Source: JAOUJD01 sp963726405 (GTDB lineage Bacteria; Pseudomonadota; Gammaproteobacteria; Burkholderiales; Burkholderiaceae_F). From it: a stretch of DNA of 64,000 bases. The stretch is taken from NCBI GenBank assembly GCA_963726405.1, contig CAVSCF010000015.1:106813-170812 (forward strand), in the 5' to 3' direction. A program made the position numbers and the translations under genes. Position 1 is the stretch's first letter. Each line of letters starts with the position of its first letter. This document shows positions 46,594 to 55,784 of the stretch, in pieces. The notes beneath the pieces were generated by a model that saw only the letters and a program-made list of their open reading frames with translations, was not told the DNA's origin and searched no databases.

Positions 46594-46610
46594 CCCCGGG
46601 GCTGCCGGGG
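46594..46610 (-). other. Perfect GC hairpin downstream of dacB
   Basis: On the minus strand, CCCCGG and CCGGGG form a six-pair stem around the five-base loop CAGCC, ten bases past the dacB stop. A TTTTT run follows only after about eleven further bases (46578-46582), so it is not a textbook intrinsic terminator, although a weak terminator is the simplest role. The upstream flank GTGTTT plus CCCCGG stem resembles the first half of type I-E CRISPR repeats; the downstream flank CGATCGTC does not match the usual repeat end. It is single copy. Confidence 0.5.
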
Positions 46611-46619
46611 AAACACCAG

Positions 46620-48062
46620 TCAGCCTTGTACGTAGACCCAGTTCAGCAGGGCATCAAGGGCGGCCTGCGTCGCGCCGGCGTTGGGATGATTCACGAACGC
46701 GACGATGGCGTAGCGCCGACCGCTTGCGGTAAGTACGTAGCCGGCAATGGCGCGCGCATCCACCAGCAGTCCCGTCTTGATGTGGGCCGAACCCGCGGCG
46801 CCCACGCGCTTGCGCATGGTGCCGTCCACGCCGACGATCGGCAGCGACGACATCAGTTCCGGCATCAGCGGTGAATTGAACGAAGCGACGAGCAGGCGGA
46901 CGAGCCCCGCGGTGGTGATGCGCTCGACCCGCGACAGGCCGGCACCGTTTTCGAGCACGAACTCGCGGCGATCCAGCCCGCGGCTCACGAGCCAGTCGCC
47001 AACGGCGCGCTGTGCCCGCTCCATGTTTGCCGGCTGGCGGGTCGTTTCCGCACCGATCGTCAGGAAGAGCTGGCGCGCCATCACGTTGTTGCTGAACTTG
47101 TTGATGTCGCGGATGACCTCGGCGAGCGGCCGCGATTCGTGCTGCGCGATCCGGCGGGCATCGGCCGGCGCCACGCCGTCGCGTGCACGCCCGCCCCAGG
47201 TGCCTCCGCTCGCTTCCCACAACGAGCGGAACAATCCCTGGGCGTACTGCACCGGAGTGAACAGGTTCACGTGCCACACCTTGTCCCCGCACGACAGCGG
47301 GAACACGCCGCGGAACTGCGGGCGCATCGGCTCCGTGAAGTCCCCGCCGAGCCGGGCGCGCCAGTCGTTGCACGGACCTTCGCTCGTCTTCACGGACGTG
47401 GGCACCGTCATTCCCGAGATCGCGGGCAGCGCGAACACGCGGACCTGCCGCGCATCGGTGTCGGGAACGAAATGGAAACTCACCGCCTTGTAGTTGAGCA
47501 GCAGCGCGTCGGGACCGGCGTTGTACGGTCGCAGCGCTTCGCCATCGAAGGCGCCGGCGTCGTGCGGCATGGCCTCGAACGCCGAGCGGTCGAGCACCAG
47601 GTCGCCACGGATCTCGCGCACCCCGACGCCGCGCAGGCGCTGCACCAGCAGCCACAGGTCCTCGAAGACAAGACGAGGATCGCCGCCACCGCGCAGCCAG
47701 AGGTCGCCCTCGAGAACACCCTGCTTCAGCGGCGCCGTCGCGAGTGCCTCGGTTCGCCAAACGTATTGCGGTCCCAGCAATTCGAGGCCTGCCATGGTCG
47801 TGGCGAGCTTCATCGTCGAGGCCGGGTTCATCGGCTGGTGCTCGTTGATCGCCACGGTGATGCCGGTGCCGGACAGCGGCACGATCGATATCGCGATGGC
47901 GTTGAGCGGCACACGGGCCGCGCGCAGCTCGGCGGCGACGCTTTCGGGCAGTACGGGCGGGACGGTCGTCTGGCCTCTGACCGGCAACGCGAAGAGCGCC
48001 AACGCCGCCATGCAGGAAATCAAAAGCGCTCGACGCGCGCCGGGGAGAAAGCGGGGCAGCAA
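46620..48062 (-). CDS. dacB: D-alanyl-D-alanine carboxypeptidase/endopeptidase (PBP4)
   Basis: Class C low-molecular-weight penicillin-binding protein, 480 residues, periplasmic, trims or cleaves peptidoglycan cross-links. Active-site motifs are SxxK in MNPASTMKLATTMAGLELLG (Ser82, Lys85), SxN in KFSNNVMARQLFLTIGAET and KTG in AGSAHIKTGLLVDARAIAGY. An N-terminal hydrophobic segment (LLISCMAALALFALPV) is the export signal. The start is taken as TTG 48062 because AGGAGG lies six bases upstream; the open frame continues to 48425 without family similarity. It follows the Cas6e-like gene by 137 bases on the same strand. Confidence 0.92.
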   Translation of the reverse strand: MLPRFLPGARRALLISCMAALALFALPVRGQTTVPPVLPESVAAELRAARVPLNAIAISIVPLSGTGITVAINEHQPMNPASTMKLATTMAGLELLGPQYVWRTEALATAPLKQGVLEGDLWLRGGGDPRLVFEDLWLLVQRLRGVGVREIRGDLVLDRSAFEAMPHDAGAFDGEALRPYNAGPDALLLNYKAVSFHFVPDTDARQVRVFALPAISGMTVPTSVKTSEGPCNDWRARLGGDFTEPMRPQFRGVFPLSCGDKVWHVNLFTPVQYAQGLFRSLWEASGGTWGGRARDGVAPADARRIAQHESRPLAEVIRDINKFSNNVMARQLFLTIGAETTRQPANMERAQRAVGDWLVSRGLDRREFVLENGAGLSRVERITTAGLVRLLVASFNSPLMPELMSSLPIVGVDGTMRKRVGAAGSAHIKTGLLVDARAIAGYVLTASGRRYAIVAFVNHPNAGATQAALDALLNWVYVQG

Positions 48063-48199
48063 CGGAACCCTCCTGTGAACGACGCAATGCGCGCCACCGT
48101 CCGCGCGATTATCCGCACGGACACGGTCGCCGCCAGCGGACGCGCTCCACCAACGAAAACGGCGCCCGCAGACGCCGTTCGAGTTGAAAGCGGGGTCCG

Positions 48200-48889
48200 T
48201 CAGCTCGATAGCTGCAGCAGGCCGAGACCGACGCGCCGGTACGAACCCACGCCGCGCAACAGCGGCTTCGTCAGCAGGTCGTGGTCGAGCACCTGCAGGA
48301 CACCCTCGACCGACGCGTAGGGGACCTTCACCGTGCGGCTGCCATAGGGAAAGCGCAGTTCCTTCATCGTCACGTTGAAGAAATCCGGCTTGAAGCCCAG
48401 CTTCGGACCGGCGATCTTCAGCCATGCCTCGACTTCCTGCACGGTGCGGAAGGGTTCGATTTCCTTTTCGCCATTCACCACGCGTTCACGACCCACACAG
48501 GCGTCGAGTGCGAAGCGGTAGGGCAATCCCTGGACCAGCTGGACCACCTGTCGCTTGGGTGCAAGGGCGCTGATCGCTTCCACCGGCGGCTCGTTCCACG
48601 GGTCCGCGGAGTACACCCAGTACCGCCCCGGCGTGGCCGTGTCGGCCCGGAATACGAAGGCGACGCCGGCCTTGTTGCCGAACGTTCGCGTGAGGGCCTC
48701 ATGGGCCGCGAGCGGATCGGCGTGCTCGGGCTCGAAGGTCACCGCGGTCTCGAACAGTTCGACCGTCGGGACGTCCATCTTCGTGTAGCTCATGACCGAA
48801 TGGTCGAAACCGCTCTTCGCCCCCGGGCTCTTGCCCTTGGGCTTGTCGGTTCTGAGCCAGTGCGACGGAAGCCGCAGCGGGAACTCCAT
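48200..48889 (-). CDS. Solitary Cas6e (Cse3/CasE)-like protein
   Basis: 229 residues. The core from about residue 40 follows the order of the type I-E crRNA endonuclease Cas6e. It has a helix LAAHEALTRTFGN (His63 at the place of the E. coli catalytic His20), FVFRADTATPGRYWVYSADP, the strand-loop APKRQVVQLVQGLPYRFALD, EVEAWLKIAGPKLGFKP, and VPYASVEGVLQVLDHDLL. It ends in a glycine-rich loop LLRGVGSYRRVGLGLLQLSS, like the EcoCas6e ending GIGPAKSMGCGLLSL. ATG 48889 has AAGGAGAAGGGG upstream; ATG 48793 would remove a 32-residue extension. No cas3, cas8e, cse2, cas7, cas5, cas1, cas2 or array is in the window. The frame is intact. The similarity is from memory of the family, so a structural search is the key test. 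Confidence 0.65.
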   Translation of the reverse strand: MEFPLRLPSHWLRTDKPKGKSPGAKSGFDHSVMSYTKMDVPTVELFETAVTFEPEHADPLAAHEALTRTFGNKAGVAFVFRADTATPGRYWVYSADPWNEPPVEAISALAPKRQVVQLVQGLPYRFALDACVGRERVVNGEKEIEPFRTVQEVEAWLKIAGPKLGFKPDFFNVTMKELRFPYGSRTVKVPYASVEGVLQVLDHDLLTKPLLRGVGSYRRVGLGLLQLSS

Positions 48890-49075
48890 GGACGTGCTAC
48901 CCCTTCTCCTTCGACGGGACCGATTCTCGCGCTCGCCGCGCCGCGTCGAACCGCACATAAAGGCTACTCCGGCGGCGGATAGCGCCCTTATGACCTGATG
49001 TTAGTGGTCACTCTGGCGCCGAAGGGCCAAGAAGTGGCTCCCGGGAAAGACCCTACAAATTTAGCGCGCCCCCGC

Positions 49076-49106
49076 CCTTGAAGAGCGGAGGCGGCGCCCC
49101 TACAAT
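49076..49106 (+). promoter_or_regulatory. groESL promoter, sigma70 and sigma32-like
   Basis: The 331 bases between the Cas6e-like start and groES hold this promoter and the CIRCE element. A near-consensus sigma70 promoter is TTGAAG (49078-49083), 17-base spacer, TACAAT (49101-49106). The same bases also read CCCTTGAA, 14 bases, CCCCTACA, close to the heat-shock sigma32 pattern CTTGAA-N(13-15)-CCCCAT. The -10 runs directly into CIRCE, so repressor binding would block it. Confidence 0.75.
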
Positions 49107-49132
49107 TAGCACTCGTCGGCAGGGAGTGCTAA
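49106..49132 (+). promoter_or_regulatory. CIRCE operator (HrcA binding site)
   Basis: Perfect inverted repeat TTAGCACTC - nine bases - GAGTGCTAA, identical to the CIRCE consensus. HrcA represses groESL through this site and is titrated off by misfolded protein under heat shock. It begins at the last base of the -10 hexamer and ends 88 bases before the groES ATG. Confidence 0.96.
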
Positions 49133-49220
49133 CAACCTCTCTGCGGCTACCGGAGGCCTCGCCTCCCTTGTTTTTCAGTTTCTCGATTTTCGTCGAGAGA
49201 TCAGTCAACTAGGAGACCCA

Positions 49221-49508
49221 ATGAAGATTCGTCCTTTGCACGATCGCGTGATCGTCAAGCGCCTGGACAACGAGCGCAAGACCGCCTCGGGCATCGTCAT
49301 CCCCGACAGCGCGGCCGAGAAACCCGACCAGGGCGAGGTGGTTGCCGTCGGACCCGGCAAGCGCGACGAGAACGGCAAGCTGATCACCCCGGACGTCAAG
49401 GTCGGGGACAAGGTGCTGTTCGGCAAGTACTCGGGCCAGACGGTCAAGGTCGACGGCGAGGAACTCCTCGTCATGCGTGAAGAAGACATCATGGGCGTGG
49501 TTGCTTAA
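49221..49508 (+). CDS. groES: Co-chaperonin GroES
   Basis: 95-residue lid of the GroEL chaperonin. MKIRPLHDRVIVKRLDNERK and TASGIVIPDSAAEKPDQGEV (mobile loop) are followed by VAVGPGKRDENGKLITPDVK, GDKVLFGKYSGQTVKVDGEE and LLVMREEDIMGVV. AGGAG lies five bases before the ATG. It is the first gene of the heat-shock operon controlled by CIRCE. Confidence 0.98.
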   Translation: MKIRPLHDRVIVKRLDNERKTASGIVIPDSAAEKPDQGEVVAVGPGKRDENGKLITPDVKVGDKVLFGKYSGQTVKVDGEELLVMREEDIMGVVA

Positions 49509-49572
49509 GGAACCCGGTCACGCCGGCCGCCCTCGGCGTTCGGCGACTTAAATTTTCTGGAGAAGAATCGCT

Positions 49573-51225
<1,653 letters not shown>

Positions 51226-51361
51226 CTCCGACCGCCGACCGCGGCGCATAGCGTCGTCGCGCGCGCTTGCCGTACCCATCAGTACTGTCTGCGCGCGCGC
51301 TCCTAGCTCTGCATCCGCGGATCGGCAGCCGGGTTCAGCGCCGAACCAAACAGAAGATCAG

Positions 51362-51391
51362 ACGGCCCGCTTCGGCGGGCCGTTTTCTTTT
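51362..51391 (+). terminator. Rho-independent terminator of groESL
   Basis: Nine-pair stem ACGGCCCGC / GCGGGCCGT closed by a TTCG tetraloop (51371-51374) and followed directly by TTTTCTTTT. It lies 137 bases after the groEL stop and ten bases before the end of the convergent transporter gene. It is well placed to end the operon, and the stem could also slow transcription from the other side. Confidence 0.93.
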
Positions 51392-51401
51392 GTACGCTGG
51401 A

Positions 51402-52286
51402 TCAGCTGCGGGTCCGGCTCGGCAGCAGGACGGTCGACAGCGCGAGGAGAATCAGGGCGAGCGCCCCGTAGTCCTGCCAGTGCGGCTCCTCACCGAGCAT
51501 CAGCATGCCGGAGAAGACGCCGATGACCGGAATCATCATCACCGACAGTCCGCTCGCCGCCGGAGGCAGGTTGCGGGCAAGCATGGACCACACCACGTGG
51601 CAGAACGCGATCGCAATCGCCATGTTGTAGACGATCGAAACCCACTCGAGCGGCAGCGGCCAGCGCCAGCGGCTCATCTCGAACGCGATCGAGGCGAGGC
51701 TCACGGCGACAAGCGTCAGCGCAAGCATCCAGAACGTGAGCGCGATGGTCGGCATCGCGGTCAGGTGGCGCCGCATCAGGTGCGTGCCATAGCCCCAAGC
51801 CGCGGCCGCGCCGAGCATCAGGAGCGTGCCGAGCGGGGAGCCGGCGAGTTTCGTGAATTCGGACGACAGCAGCAGCAGCGTGCCGACGAAGGCCGCCGCC
51901 ACGCCGATCCAGTGCCGCGGCAGCGGCTTCTCTTTGAACAGCAGCAGGCCGAACACGACCGCCCATACAGGCATCGTGTAGCCGAGGATGGCCGCGCGCC
52001 CGGACGGCAGCATCTTGAGCGCGACGATCGCGATCAGATGCCACACCATCACATTCGGAATGGCGAGTTTCAGGATCGACGGCCAGGCGCCGTCCGGCAC
52101 CGTCAGCGCAACGCCGGTCGCACGGGCCCAGATCCAGATGAACACCAGGCCGCCGGCGATGCAGATTGCACGGAAAAAGAGCGGCGGCATCTCGGCGATG
52201 CCGAACTTCATCACCGGCCAGTTCACGCCCCAGAAGATCGTGAGCAGCGCGAGCAGCGCGAGGTCGCGGCGTGAAAGTCGAACCAT
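51402..52286 (-). CDS. EamA/DMT-family transporter
   Basis: 294-residue inner-membrane protein with ten predicted helices in two EamA repeats (PF00892). The first helix reads LALLALLTIFWGVNWPVMKF, later GYTMPVWAVVFGLLLFKE ends the first repeat and VMMIPVIGVFSGMLMLGEEP the second; the VPVxGxxxGxLxLGE pattern is typical. The substrate cannot be told; relatives export amino acids or metabolites. ATG 52286 is preferred to a GTG at 52307. It is divergent from pyrF with 45 bases between. Confidence 0.9.
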   Translation of the reverse strand: MVRLSRRDLALLALLTIFWGVNWPVMKFGIAEMPPLFFRAICIAGGLVFIWIWARATGVALTVPDGAWPSILKLAIPNVMVWHLIAIVALKMLPSGRAAILGYTMPVWAVVFGLLLFKEKPLPRHWIGVAAAFVGTLLLLSSEFTKLAGSPLGTLLMLGAAAAWGYGTHLMRRHLTAMPTIALTFWMLALTLVAVSLASIAFEMSRWRWPLPLEWVSIVYNMAIAIAFCHVVWSMLARNLPPAASGLSVMMIPVIGVFSGMLMLGEEPHWQDYGALALILLALSTVLLPSRTRS

Positions 52287-52331
52287 GGGAGCGCGGCAGG
52301 CTACCACGCGCGTGGACCTAGAATGGCGCGC

Positions 52332-53150
52332 ATGAACTTCATCGACATGCTGACCTCGCGCTGGCGGGGCGCGGATTCACTGCTTGCCGTTGGACTCGAC
52401 CCCGACCCCGCGCGCTTCCCGGCGCACTTGCGCGACCGACCGGGCGCGATCTTCGAGTTCTGCCGTGCCATCGTGGACGCGACCGCCGACCTGGCATGCG
52501 CGTTCAAGCCGCAGATCGCCTACTTCGCCTCGACGCGCGCGGAAGACCAGCTCGAGCGCCTGATCGCGCACATCCGTGCGCGGCATCCGGACGTGCCCGT
52601 GATCCTCGATGCCAAGCGCGGCGACATCGGCTCGACCGCGGAGCACTACGCGCGCGAAGCGTTCGAGCGCTACGCCGCGCACGCGGTCACCTTGTCGCCG
52701 TACATGGGGTTCGACTCGATCGAGCCGTATCTCGCGTATCCGGATCGTGGCGCGTTCCTGCTCTGCCGGACCAGCAACGCCGGCGGCAACGACCTCCAGA
52801 TGCTCGACATCGGCGGTGAACGACTGTTCGAGCGGGTGGCGCGCATGACCGCGTCGACGTGGAATCGAACCGGCCAGCTCGGCCTCGTGGTCGGTGCCAC
52901 GTTCCCCGAGGAACTCGCGCGCGTGCGCGCACTGGTCGGCGATATTCCGCTGCTGGTGCCGGGCATCGGTGCGCAGGGCGGCGACGTCGAAGCGAGCGTG
53001 AAAGCCGGCCAGACGGCAGCGGGCCTCGGGATGGTCGTCAACTCCTCGCGCGCGATCCTCTACGCGGGCAAGGGCGAGGACTTCGCCGAAAAGGCGCGCG
53101 CCGTGGCGATGGCCACGCGCGACGAAATCAACCGCTACCGCCTGCGCTGA
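52332..53150 (+). CDS. pyrF: Orotidine 5'-phosphate decarboxylase
   Basis: OMP decarboxylase of 272 residues, last step of UMP synthesis, of the longer (type 2) group. It has LLAVGLDPDPARFP, FKPQIAYFASTRAEDQLERL, the catalytic DxKRxD in ILDAKRGDIGSTAEHYAREA, VTLSPYMGFDSIEPYLAYPD, LVVGATFPEELARVRALVGD and LLVPGIGAQGGDVEASVKAG. ATG 52332 (MNFIDML) is the usual beginning; 52323 is possible. The stop overlaps the end of the convergent TPR gene by 16 bases. It is separate from the pyrRBC' cluster. Confidence 0.95.
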   Translation: MNFIDMLTSRWRGADSLLAVGLDPDPARFPAHLRDRPGAIFEFCRAIVDATADLACAFKPQIAYFASTRAEDQLERLIAHIRARHPDVPVILDAKRGDIGSTAEHYAREAFERYAAHAVTLSPYMGFDSIEPYLAYPDRGAFLLCRTSNAGGNDLQMLDIGGERLFERVARMTASTWNRTGQLGLVVGATFPEELARVRALVGDIPLLVPGIGAQGGDVEASVKAGQTAAGLGMVVNSSRAILYAGKGEDFAEKARAVAMATRDEINRYRLR

Positions 53151-54838
53151 GCCTGGGCCACCGGTGACGGCAGTTCGATGTCGGCCCGCGCCCACGCGAC
53201 GCGGACGCGCCGCTCCAGTTCATCGGCGACGGCATCCTCGCCCAGCCAGCGCTCGGCTGCGGCGAGCCCGGTCATCGCCACCGCGTTCTCGGGGTTGCGC
53301 TCGAGGTCGTCGGCAAAGACGACACGCGCCTCCTTCGCCCGCCCGCTCGCCAGCAGCGCGCGGCCAAGTGCATGGCGCGCCGGCAGTTGCCACGCGGGCG
53401 GCTCGTCGGGTTCCAGGCGGTCCTCCGCAGCAACGGCCGCAACCGCATGGCTCACGGCCTCGTGGCGGGCGCCACGGGCCAGTGCGACTTCGGCCGCCAG
53501 CAGCGAACGCGCGAGGCCCAGCAGGGCCGACGCGCTGTTGATGTTCTTGACCTTCAGCTTCTGCTCGCTCGCGCGGCGCTCCATCAAGCGCAGGCCTTCG
53601 GACTGCGCGCGCGCCGCCTCGACGTCGCCCTTCGCCGCGTACGCCAGGCCACGCGCGAAGTGGATCAGGCCGGTGAAATACGGGGCGTCGGTCATCTTCG
53701 GCTGCGGACGCGCGAGCAGCGCATCCCACTGCTGGTAGCGCGCAAGCGTCAGCCATGGCGCGGCCTGCATGTGCTGGCGGGTCCCGCGCCGCGCCGGCTC
53801 CTGCGGCAGGCGCTCGGCCGCGCGCGCCAGGTCCTCGGCCGCCTGCATCGCCACCTTGCTCTCGCCGCTCCACAGGGCGGAGGCCCACAGGAAGTGCATG
53901 TTGTGCGGGACGTAGTCCGCGGCGTAGGTCGGATTGGCGTTCACCGCGGCGAGATAGGTGCGATCCGATTCGACGGCGGCTGCGTTCGCGAGCACCGCAT
54001 CGTGATAGCGACCGACGCGCAGATAGATGTGCGACGGCATGTGGACGAGGTGCCCGACGGCCGGCGCGAGCGTGCCGATGCGGTCGGCCGACGCAAGCGC
54101 CTTCGCCGGCGTGGCCGATGCTTCGTACAGGTGAATGCGGTAGTGATGGGCGCCGGGGTGGTCCGGCGCAATCCGGATGGCGCGGTCGAGCAGCGCGGCG
54201 ATCTCCGGCGTCCACGGCCGCGGCGCCCCACCCGGCTGCCAGTAGTCGTACGGGTGGGCGTTCATGATCGCTTCGGCCGCCAGCACCGCGATGTCCGCGT
54301 CGTCCGGATACCGTGCCGCGACCTTGCGCATTGCGTCCGCGTAGTCGCGCGCGAGCTGGTCGGCCTCCGCCTTCGGATCGTCGCTGTAGCGCCTGGCCAG
54401 CGCCTCGATCAGCGCACGCGCGCGCGAGGACGGGTCGGGCGCATAGGCGCGCGCCTGCACGATCGCGTCGAGCGCGATCGGCACGTCCTCGCGCTTCATG
54501 TCGTGATTCACGCTGGGACCCAGGGCCCAGGCGATGCCCCAGCGGCACTGCGCGCAGTCGATGTCCGCGAGGGTGGCGGCACGAAAGGACCGCACGCTTT
54601 CGGCGAAGTTGAAGCCCCAGCCGAACACCATCCCCTGGTCGAACAACTTCTGCGCGCGCTCGCTCACCGAAACGCGGGGCGCCTTGTACGCACCGATCGA
54701 CAGCACCCGCGCTTCGGCCACCGGCAACGCCCCGGCGTCGTTCAGGCAGACGGCCGCGGCGCCTTCCGGCTTCGCATGAGCCGCAGCGGAGCACAGCAGC
54801 GCGACCAGCGCGGCCAGCGGGAAGAGTCGGCGGCGCAT
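53135..54838 (-). CDS. Exported tetratricopeptide-repeat protein
   Basis: 567 residues: signal peptide (MRRRLFPLAALVALLCSAAA) and a largely helical protein with TPR-type segments. Recognisable blocks are RAQKLFDQGMVFGWGFNFAE, ESVRSFRAATLADIDCAQCR, CRWGIAWALGPSVNHDM, PDHPGAHHYRIHLYEAS, VGHLVHMPSHIYLRVGRYHD, YVPHNMHFLWASALWSGE and a C-terminal repeat ARVVFADDLERNPENAVAMT. The His-rich stretches recur in related TPR proteins and may bind metal, but no known function is assigned. Its ATG overlaps the hydrolase stop (TGATG). It closes the long rib-thiL-pgpA operon. Confidence 0.8.
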   Translation of the reverse strand: MRRRLFPLAALVALLCSAAAHAKPEGAAAVCLNDAGALPVAEARVLSIGAYKAPRVSVSERAQKLFDQGMVFGWGFNFAESVRSFRAATLADIDCAQCRWGIAWALGPSVNHDMKREDVPIALDAIVQARAYAPDPSSRARALIEALARRYSDDPKAEADQLARDYADAMRKVAARYPDDADIAVLAAEAIMNAHPYDYWQPGGAPRPWTPEIAALLDRAIRIAPDHPGAHHYRIHLYEASATPAKALASADRIGTLAPAVGHLVHMPSHIYLRVGRYHDAVLANAAAVESDRTYLAAVNANPTYAADYVPHNMHFLWASALWSGESKVAMQAAEDLARAAERLPQEPARRGTRQHMQAAPWLTLARYQQWDALLARPQPKMTDAPYFTGLIHFARGLAYAAKGDVEAARAQSEGLRLMERRASEQKLKVKNINSASALLGLARSLLAAEVALARGARHEAVSHAVAAVAAEDRLEPDEPPAWQLPARHALGRALLASGRAKEARVVFADDLERNPENAVAMTGLAAAERWLGEDAVADELERRVRVAWARADIELPSPVAQAQRRR

Positions 54839-55737
54839 CACGACAACGCGTTGCCGCAGAACGCCCGGAGGCGTTCGGACAGCAGTTCCGGCGCCTCTTC
54901 GGGGATGTAGTGCCCGGTCGGCAGCGGCGTGCCGGTCACCGGGCCGCGCGACTTCGCCTGCCAGTCGGCCACCGGCGTGTAGAGCTTGTGAACCACGCCC
55001 CGCTCGCCCCACAGCGCATGGACCGGGCATTCGATGCGACGCTCGCCATCCGCGCGATCGTGCTCGAGGTCGATCGACGCCGCCGCGCGGTAGTCCTCGC
55101 ACATCGCGTGGATGGCTTCGCCCGTGAAGCAGCGTTCGTACTCCGCCATTGCGCGCGGGTCGAAGAAGTGCGGACTGGCCGTGCCCGACGGATCGAGCTT
55201 GCGGCGCAGGTAGAACGCCGGGTCGGCCCCGATCAGCGTCTCGGGCAACGGCTCCGGCTGGATCAGGAAGAACCAGTGGTAGTAGAGCGTGGCGAACTGC
55301 ATGTTCGTCCGTTCGTACATCGTGAGCGTCGGCGAGATGTCGAGGACGACGAGCTTCGCCACCGCCTCGGGATGATCGACGGCGAGTCGATGCGCCACGC
55401 GGCCGCCCCGGTCGTGTCCGCACAGGAAGAACCGGTCGTGGCCCAGCGAACGCATCAGTTCGACCAGGTCCTGCGCCATCACGCGCTTGCTGTACGGCAT
55501 GTGGACGGCGTCGCTCGGCGGCTTCGCACTGTCCCCGTAACCGCGCAGGTCGGGCATCACCAGCGTGTAGTGCCGCGCAAGGTCCGGGGCCACGCGATGC
55601 CAGATCGCGTGCGTCTGCGGGAAGCCGTGCACCAGCAGCAGGGGCGGACCCTCCCCACCGTGACGGACGTTGATCTCGATGCCGTTGACCGCTCGCCGTT
55701 CGAGGCGGAAGCGTCCGTCAAAAAGGGGAGTGTTCAT
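54838..55737 (-). CDS. Alpha/beta hydrolase, haloacetate dehalogenase-like
   Basis: 299 residues. LLLVHGFPQTHAIWHRVAPD carries the oxyanion motif, followed by MPDLRGYGDS. The nucleophile elbow GHDRGGRVAHRLAVDHPEAV has Asp as nucleophile and the Arg-x-x-Arg that binds carboxylate in fluoroacetate dehalogenase. YYHWFFLIQPEPLPETLIGA matches the His-Trp halide pocket, and the final His is in PTGHYIPEEAPE. These residues fit the fluoroacetate/haloacetate dehalogenase group better than general epoxide hydrolases, but substrate is unproven. It is placed between cinA and the TPR gene in the same operon. Confidence 0.82.
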   Translation of the reverse strand: MNTPLFDGRFRLERRAVNGIEINVRHGGEGPPLLLVHGFPQTHAIWHRVAPDLARHYTLVMPDLRGYGDSAKPPSDAVHMPYSKRVMAQDLVELMRSLGHDRFFLCGHDRGGRVAHRLAVDHPEAVAKLVVLDISPTLTMYERTNMQFATLYYHWFFLIQPEPLPETLIGADPAFYLRRKLDPSGTASPHFFDPRAMAEYERCFTGEAIHAMCEDYRAAASIDLEHDRADGERRIECPVHALWGERGVVHKLYTPVADWQAKSRGPVTGTPLPTGHYIPEEAPELLSERLRAFCGNALS

Positions 55738-55784
55738 CGACAGGACAGCGCGCGCTGCGCTGGAACGGGATCGGCGAATCCAGT

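Noticed and set aside
46506..49220. CRISPR array near the Cas6e-like gene
   Set aside because: No direct repeat of 25-40 bases with regular spacers was seen on either strand; only one hairpin with partial resemblance exists.
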